From Chitinispirillaceae bacterium (GTDB lineage: Bacteria; Fibrobacterota; Chitinivibrionia; Chitinivibrionales; Chitinispirillaceae): a stretch of DNA of 9,931 nt. The notes below the pieces were generated by a model. The model was not told where the DNA came from. It saw only the letters and a program-made list of their open reading frames with translations, and ran no database searches. The translations under genes were made by a program, and so were the position numbers. This document shows, in pieces, positions 6,420 through 9,931 of the stretch. The DNA lies in contig JAFGOU010000570.1 in assembly GCA_016926315.1 (NCBI GenBank), positions 1 to 9,931 on the forward strand. Direction: 5' to 3'. Each line of letters begins with the position of its first letter. The stretch's first letter is position 1.

Positions 6420-7373
6420 ATGAGAGCAACTGCTATTGCCGGTTTGGTATATATGATGGTTACCATTTTTCCCGTGACGGTGCGTGGCGTTGATACGGTT
6501 GCTTTGCAAATGGGTACTATCGAAAGGGGAGAGGGCGAGGCATGGGGAGTGGATTCGGTAACGCTCTATAATCCGGTCATTTCCAGCGTTTCGTCGTTTC
6601 TGCTTCCGGGCGCCGGTCAGATCTATACAAGGCATTATGTCAAAGCCGGTTTTTTCCCCGCGCTTGAGGCAATTTTTATATCCATGGTGGTATTCTGGCA
6701 CGAAACTGCATCGCTCTATTCCGACAATGCACGCAATTACCTCGCGTTGGATGCGACGGATTCGTCGAGATCGGATTATCGCGAGTTGTCGCGTTTGAGC
6801 AGTCATTCTGCGTTGGATGCGCGGTTTTCGCAGTACCATTTTACCGCCTGGGCGATCGGCGCCCACGTGTTCAACTTTTTCGATGCGCTTCAGGCATCGA
6901 ATGTGTTTCGGAATTCCCGGGAGCGCGACCCGAAAACCGCCGCGTTTCTGGCGGCGGTGCCGGGACTCGGGCTGGGTCAGTTCTATAACGGGTCTCTTTC
7001 AAAGGCGGGTATGGTTATGATGGGGCAGCTATCGCTCGGGATCATGGCGTACAACAGTCACCGCCTCATGGACCGCGCGGCATGGAATTATGCGCGGCTT
7101 ACCGACCCGCAGGCCGATTCGCTGACACAGCAGCTTAAAAGCCAGTATTCCGACGACTGGTACTCGTACCGGCATCGATCTTTTACAAACAGGAATATGT
7201 ATCTCTGGTACTCACTGTTTTTCTATTTTTACGCGATGTTTGACGCGGTCGTTGACGCGTACCTCCACGACTATCCGGATAAAATGAAAATAGCCCCGGA
7301 CCTTGTTATCGGGAAAAACGGTTTTTCTTTTTCACTTACCACCGGCGTCCGCCTGCCATGGGCGGCGCAATGA
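6420..7373 (+). CDS. Membrane protein with duplicated LPGxGQxY...FDA module (DUF5683-like)
   Basis: The function of this 317-residue protein is not known. Residues 1-23 look like a signal peptide or signal anchor (MRATAIAGLVYMMVTIFPVT). The rest is two tandem modules. Module 1 (about 52-166) has SVSSFLLPGAGQIYTRHYVKAG (split between 56 and 77), a hydrophobic segment to about 93, an ASLYSDNARNY stretch, a YREL region and VFNFFDALQA. Module 2 (about 171-285) repeats this plan with AAVPGLGLGQFY and SKAG, a hydrophobic segment to about 210, AAWNYARL, YSYRHRS and YAMFDAVVDA. The PG-to-FDA distance is 91 residues in the first and 93 in the second. The PGxGQxY motif is the signature I associate with DUF5683, found in Bacteroidota-like envelopes. 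A GGGGA site precedes the ATG by about 7 nt. The LacI-family gene starts 15 nt after the stop, so they are probably co-transcribed. An inner-membrane or envelope location is inferred. Confidence 0.8.
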   Translation: MRATAIAGLVYMMVTIFPVTVRGVDTVALQMGTIERGEGEAWGVDSVTLYNPVISSVSSFLLPGAGQIYTRHYVKAGFFPALEAIFISMVVFWHETASLYSDNARNYLALDATDSSRSDYRELSRLSSHSALDARFSQYHFTAWAIGAHVFNFFDALQASNVFRNSRERDPKTAAFLAAVPGLGLGQFYNGSLSKAGMVMMGQLSLGIMAYNSHRLMDRAAWNYARLTDPQADSLTQQLKSQYSDDWYSYRHRSFTNRNMYLWYSLFFYFYAMFDAVVDAYLHDYPDKMKIAPDLVIGKNGFSFSLTTGVRLPWAAQ

Positions 7374-7388
7374 AGGGCAGGAATCCCT

Positions 7389-8384
7389 ATGCCAGTAACC
7401 CTTAAAGACATCGCCAAACGCGCCGGGGTCACCTCGGCGACGGTTTCCATGGTAATCAACAACAAGCCGAACATTTCACAGGCAACGCGAAAGAAAGTGC
7501 TTAAGATCGCCAAGGAACTCAACTATTATCCCAATGTTATCGCGCGGGGACTCGCCACCAAGCGTTCGAATGCAATCGGCGTGATCGTTCCCAACCTCGC
7601 CTCCTCGTTTGTCGTCCGCGTGCTCCAGGGGATCAAGAGCACGAACCGCGACCTGAACTATACGGTGCTGCTGTTCGATACGATCGGCCAGAAGGAAAGC
7701 GAATCGCAACTGTTCCAGCGACTTGCGCGGGAGCGGCGTATCGACGGCGTGATCCTGATCAGCGCCACGGTGACCGACGAAGAGTTGAATATTTTCAGCG
7801 ACGAAAGCGTGCCGAGTATCGTGGTGGCGCGCAAGTCCACGACTATCGACTGCGTGTACGTGAACAACGAACTCGGGGCAAAGGACGCGACCGATTACCT
7901 CATCAGCAAGGGCCATTCGGTCATCGCCTGCGTAACAAGCGCCAAACTCGGGCTTCCCATGAGCGAGCGTCTCGAGGGATACAAACAGTCCCTGGCCGTG
8001 CATCAGATGCCGTTCAGGCCCGAATTGGTGTTCAATGTCGATGATGACGGCATGAATGACGGGGCAGGTGTCTTTGAAAAGCTCATGGCGTTGCAGCCCG
8101 TACCGACCGCCGTGTTCATTCCCGCCGGCGACATGGTCGCGATAGGAATGGTAAAAGAGGCGAAGAAACACGGGATCAAGGTGCCGGAGCAGCTCGCCGT
8201 GGTCGGGTATGACGATCTGCCTGCCGCCGAGGTGATCGAGCCGGCGCTCAGCACCGTGCGCCAGCCCAAGCTCGAAATGGGGGATTACGCGATCAACATG
8301 ATCGTGGACAAGATCGAAGGCCGGGAGATGGGTATCAAGCAGAAAGAGCTGCCGACGAAATTTATCATACGGGAGTCGGCGTAA
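7389..8384 (+). CDS. LacI-family transcriptional regulator
   Basis: The 331-residue protein has the standard LacI plan. An N-terminal helix-turn-helix spans residues 4-25 (TLKDIAKRAGVTSATVSMVI), the hinge helix follows (YYPNVIARGLATKRS, 47-60), and a periplasmic-binding-protein-like effector and dimerisation domain starts at NAIGVIVPNL. Late motifs PTAVFIPAGDMVAIGMVKEAKKHG and LAVVGYDDLPAAEVIEPALSTVRQP are typical of the C-terminal subdomain. Such proteins usually bind a sugar or other small ligand and repress nearby genes. The ligand cannot be predicted: no sugar-use gene is nearby. The recognition helix has Met21 where E. coli LacI has Arg22. AGGA lies 6 nt before the ATG. It sits 15 nt behind the duplicated membrane-protein gene and probably shares its palindrome-flanked promoter, implying autoregulation. 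Confidence 0.95.
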   Translation: MPVTLKDIAKRAGVTSATVSMVINNKPNISQATRKKVLKIAKELNYYPNVIARGLATKRSNAIGVIVPNLASSFVVRVLQGIKSTNRDLNYTVLLFDTIGQKESESQLFQRLARERRIDGVILISATVTDEELNIFSDESVPSIVVARKSTTIDCVYVNNELGAKDATDYLISKGHSVIACVTSAKLGLPMSERLEGYKQSLAVHQMPFRPELVFNVDDDGMNDGAGVFEKLMALQPVPTAVFIPAGDMVAIGMVKEAKKHGIKVPEQLAVVGYDDLPAAEVIEPALSTVRQPKLEMGDYAINMIVDKIEGREMGIKQKELPTKFIIRESA

Positions 8385-8391
8385 CGATGCC

Positions 8392-8426
8392 GGGGAGCCA
8401 TACGATAACCATTTTTCCGGCTCCCC
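8392..8426. repeat. Inverted repeat after the LacI-family gene
   Basis: GGGGAGCC (8392-8399) and GGCTCCCC (8419-8426) pair perfectly around a 19-nt loop, starting 8 nt after the stop codon. It is GC-rich and well placed to act as a terminator or 3'-end stabilising hairpin, but no T-run follows. Confidence 0.5.
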
Positions 8427-8511
8427 ACGTGTTCATCAAGGAAGTAACGTTCTGCGTTGCGTGATAACGGACGTGCCACTGTTCAGGGTCATATTGTATA
8501 CTTACACTAAC

Positions 8512-8524
8512 CCAGCATAGCTGG
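8512..8524. repeat. Short hairpin upstream of ssrA
   Basis: CCAGC and GCTGG pair around ATA. It lies 3 bp before the large hairpin at 8528 and about 10 bp after a TATACT hexamer (8497-8502) that lacks a convincing -35 box. The 8427-8511 stretch shows nothing else I can support. Confidence 0.35.
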
Positions 8525-8527
8525 ATA

Positions 8528-8585
8528 AGAGTCTGTAGCTCGCAAAATCTACGCTTTCAACGTATATTTTTTTCACACAGACTCT
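8528..8585. repeat. Large two-tier hairpin between the LacI-family gene and ssrA
   Basis: The outer arms AGAGTCTGT (8528-8536) and ACAGACTCT (8577-8585) are perfect reverse complements. Nested on the same centre are inner arms 8544-8553 and 8561-8570, which form nine pairs with one C-T mismatch (AAAAT and TACG against CGTA and ATTTT), closing a CTTTCAA loop. The two tiers are joined by a 7/6-nt internal loop. The inner stem is preceded by A residues and followed by seven T (8567-8573), so it could be an intrinsic terminator for the upstream operon, a structured small RNA, or a cruciform. It is too short and lacks target-site duplication for a convincing miniature transposon. Confidence 0.5.
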
Positions 8586-8594
8586 AAACGGATA

Positions 8595-8620
8595 CGGATT
8601 GGTATAAATTTCACAATCCG
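8595..8620. repeat. Inverted repeat spanning the ssrA -10 box
   Basis: CGGATTG (8595-8601) and CAATCCG (8614-8620) are perfect reverse complements with a 12-bp interior holding the TATAAA hexamer. This is the geometry of an operator covering a promoter. It might instead be coincidence, since ssrA is normally constitutive. Confidence 0.4.
8600..8608 (+). promoter_or_regulatory. Extended -10 promoter candidate for ssrA
   Basis: TGGTATAAA matches the TGn-TATAAT extended -10 form. There is no good -35 at normal spacing; TTCACA at 8572-8577 is 25 nt away, which is too far. Transcription would start near 8615, leaving about 30 nt of leader for RNase P to remove before the tmRNA 5' end at 8645. Confidence 0.45.
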
Positions 8621-8644
8621 CATTCATCAATCTTCAAGTCTAAC

Positions 8645-8997
8645 GGGGGTGTACTGGTTTTCGACGGATTGCCTGAGATTGCAGCAGCATGCCGAGGATC
8701 ATCGGTTGGCCTCGTAAATCTTCCGATGACATTATAATTGCCGAGGATTATTCCTTCGCAATGGCTGCCTGATAAGGGCGGCTACTCGCAGCGGGTGCGC
8801 ACTTCACCTGCCGTGAGCAGCTAAGGTGCAGGTCCGCAACGAGGGGTACCGATCGATGCGGACGAGATCACCGGTACTGGCGATCCTGTGAGCCTGTCCT
8901 TTGGCGCGCGGGGGAGCGAGAAACAAACGAAGGACTAAGCGTGTAGCGGCTGCTTTTGATCGCTTTTCGGACAGGGGTTCAACTCCCCTCACCTCCA
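8645..8997 (+). ncRNA. ssrA: Transfer-messenger RNA (tmRNA, one-piece form)
   Basis: tmRNA rescues ribosomes stalled on broken messages: it enters as alanyl-tRNA with SmpB, then supplies a short frame that adds a degradation tag. The 5' end GGGGGTG (8645-8651) pairs with CACCTCC (8990-8996) in a 7-bp acceptor stem with the G3-U70 pair read by alanyl-tRNA synthetase. A8997 is the discriminator, and CCA is not encoded because ATT follows. The conserved 5' segment TACTGGTTTTCGACGG and the T-arm AGGGG-TTCAACT-CCCCT (8973-8989) are clear. The 353-nt length is normal for a one-piece tmRNA, and both tRNA halves lie at the ends, so it is not the permuted two-piece type. The region between tag and 3' half has the GC-rich self-complementary stretches expected for pseudoknots. 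The 3' half, GGACAGGGGTTC, is typical. Confidence 0.97.
8740..8775 (+). other. tmRNA proteolysis-tag reading frame
   Basis: Taking GCC (8740-8742) as the resume codon, the frame reads AEDYSFAMAA and ends with tandem stops TGA TAA (8770-8775). The C-terminal AMAA fits the hydrophobic Ala-Ala end recognised by ClpXP-type proteases. I recall ADDYSYAMAA for Chlorobium, which is close. Resume-codon choice rests on the family's preference for an Ala codon; the frame is open upstream, so a longer tag cannot be excluded by reading alone. Confidence 0.8.
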
Positions 8998-9000
8998 ATT

Positions 9001-9059
9001 CTTCGCTCGGCGCGCAGCGGTGAAGCAAAGCCTGCCGCGCCGAGGCGCATCGTGCGAAG
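9001..9059. terminator. Strong GC-rich hairpin between ssrA and metY
   Basis: CTCGGCGCG (9006-9014) pairs with CGCGCCGAG (9036-9044). The stem continues inwards with CAG/CTG after one bulged G, giving twelve pairs around a 14-nt loop. An alternative outer pairing joins CTTCGC (9001-9006) to GCGAAG (9054-9059). It begins 3 nt after the tmRNA 3' end and 33 bp beyond the stop of the convergent metY gene, so it could serve both. Neither side has a T-run, so it may be a processing barrier or a Rho-assisted end. Confidence 0.5.
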
Positions 9060-9077
9060 GGGCCGGCGGTTGAACCA

Positions 9078-9931
9078 TCAGACCAGCGCGAGCGCCTCGT
9101 CCAGCGCCTCGATCAGGTCGTCGACATTTTCGAGTCCTATTGACAGACGGATCAAATCGGGCGTCAGGCCGCCGTCCCGCTGCTGCTGTTCGGAAAGCTG
9201 GCTGTGCGATGTGCTCGCCGGGTGCAGTATCAGACTTTTTGCGTCGCCGACATTGGCAAGATGGGAGAACAGCCCGATCGAATCGATGATTCTGACCGCA
9301 GCATCATATCCTCCTCTGACGCCGAAGACCACCATGCCGCCAAACCCGTTTTTCAGGGACGCGCTCGCGACAGCGTGCGAGGGATCGCCCGCAAGACCGG
9401 GATAGCGCACCCAGGCGATCTTCGGATGGCCTTTCAGGTGTTCCGCCACCGTGAGCGCGTTTTGGCAATGGCGCGCCATGCGTACCGGAAGCGTTTCGAT
9501 GCCCTGGAGGAAAATCCAGGAGTTGTCGGGTGAGATGGCGGCGCCGAGATTGCGCAACGGCACGGTTCGGACGCGCAGGACATAGGCGATCGGGGCGAGC
9601 GGGGCCGGGAGATCGATTGCCCAGCGCAGCCCGTGATAGTTGGCGTCGGGCTCGGTAAAGAGCGGATGCCTGCCCGCCTTCCAGTTGAACCGCCCGGCAT
9701 CGGTAATGCTTCCGCCGATGGCCGATCCATGACCACCAATCCATTTCGTCAATGAGTTGATCACGATGTCGGCGCCCAGGTCGATGGCACGGAGCAGGTA
9801 CGGCGTGGTAAAGGTACCGTCCACGATGAGCGGAAGCCCGTTACGGTGAGCTACGTCGGCAATGGCCTTGACATCGGTAACATCAAGAACCGGGTTACCG
9901 ATGGTTTCGATGAAGAAGGCACGGGTCTTCG
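9078..9931 (-). CDS. metY: O-acetylhomoserine sulfhydrylase (aminocarboxypropyltransferase), N-terminus outside the window
   Basis: This PLP enzyme of the Cys/Met metabolism fold-type I family makes homocysteine from O-acetylhomoserine and sulfide in the cytoplasm, feeding methionine synthesis. About 283 of the usual 420-430 residues are visible. The frame stays open to the window edge and reads KTRAFFIETIGNPVLDVTDV before IVDGTFTTPYLL, so the GTG at 9824 is internal. The PLP-binding lysine is in NSLTKWIGGHG (codon 9744-9746). The C-terminal half has GLRWAID, SPDNSWIFLQGIETLPVRM, WVRYPGL, FSHLANVGDAKSLILHPAS and the substrate-carboxylate region RLSIGLENVDDLIEAL. ETIGNP, GDAKSL and THSQL-type SHSQLSEQQQ favour MetY over MetB or MetC. 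It converges on ssrA. No regulatory region is in view. Confidence 0.93.
   Translation of the reverse strand, partial: KTRAFFIETIGNPVLDVTDVKAIADVAHRNGLPLIVDGTFTTPYLLRAIDLGADIVINSLTKWIGGHGSAIGGSITDAGRFNWKAGRHPLFTEPDANYHGLRWAIDLPAPLAPIAYVLRVRTVPLRNLGAAISPDNSWIFLQGIETLPVRMARHCQNALTVAEHLKGHPKIAWVRYPGLAGDPSHAVASASLKNGFGGMVVFGVRGGYDAAVRIIDSIGLFSHLANVGDAKSLILHPASTSHSQLSEQQQRDGGLTPDLIRLSIGLENVDDLIEALDEALALV

Noticed and set aside
8497..8502. TATACT as a promoter for a small RNA ending at the T-run near 8573
   Set aside because: No acceptable -35 box lies 16-18 nt upstream, so the hexamer alone is not enough to call a promoter or an RNA gene.
8528..8585. Miniature inverted-repeat transposable element
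   Set aside because: The arms are only 9 bp, the whole unit is 58 bp, and the flanking bases show no target-site duplication; a structured RNA or terminator is simpler.
8645..8997. Integration site or genomic island at the ssrA 3' end
   Set aside because: ssrA is a frequent phage target, but no integrase gene or direct repeat of the ssrA 3' end is seen in the 934 bases downstream, which hold an ordinary methionine gene.
8804..9028. A 74-codon minus-strand open frame over the end of ssrA
   Set aside because: It lies inside the structured 3' half of the tmRNA and resembles no protein; it is a by-product of GC-rich RNA sequence.
9822..9824. GTG at 9824 as the start of the MetY-like gene
   Set aside because: Upstream in-frame codons encode the conserved ETIGNP segment, so the protein continues beyond the window.

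Overview
This is a bacterial chromosomal segment of moderately high GC. It carries six protein genes, two of them cut by the window edges, a complete one-piece tmRNA gene, a divergent regulatory region and several well-formed inverted repeats. I see no insertion sequence, phage gene, CRISPR array, rRNA gene or ordinary tRNA gene. The organism cannot be fixed from the sequence. The inferred tmRNA tag ends in YSFAMAA, which resembles the tag I recall for Chlorobium, and one gene looks like the DUF5683 family common in Bacteroidota relatives. Together these lean towards an anaerobic, possibly uncultured FCB-type (Fibrobacterota/Chlorobiota/Bacteroidota-like) bacterium. That is inference only.

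Left part (1-3574, + strand): the C-terminal three quarters of an ADP-forming acyl-CoA synthetase, then 44 nt later a CoA transferase/hydrolase whose C-terminus carries a GNAT acetyltransferase domain of the kind usually fused to ADP-forming synthetases (Pat-like proteins). The pair probably interconverts short-chain acids and their CoA esters, with a built-in or attached protein-acylation activity. A hairpin overlapping the stop codon may end the transcript.

Middle (3683-6273): htpG (Hsp90 chaperone) on the - strand converges on the CoA-transferase gene. It is divergent from a small HEAAH-containing protein of the SprA-related/CJM1_0395 putative metalloprotease family. The 158-bp region between the divergent genes holds a perfect 7-bp-arm palindrome.

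Right-middle (6274-8384): a promoter bracketed by two near-identical AT-rich palindromes precedes a membrane protein built from two copies of an LPGxGQxY...FDA module. A LacI-family regulator starts 15 nt after it, so the two are probably one operon. The palindromes are the obvious candidate operators for the regulator.

Right part (8385-9931): a 260-bp non-coding stretch with four inverted repeats leads into ssrA (tmRNA, 8645-8997), whose acceptor stem, G3-U70 pair, T-arm and tag reading frame can be read directly. A strong GC-rich hairpin follows. Last is the C-terminal two thirds of a PLP-dependent O-acetylhomoserine sulfhydrylase (MetY) on the - strand.

Most of the window is housekeeping or metabolic. 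The parts that most deserve follow-up are the GNAT-CoA-transferase fusion beside a GNAT-less synthetase, the duplicated membrane module with its palindromic control region, and the large hairpin upstream of ssrA. I did not find a clear new defence or mobile system.
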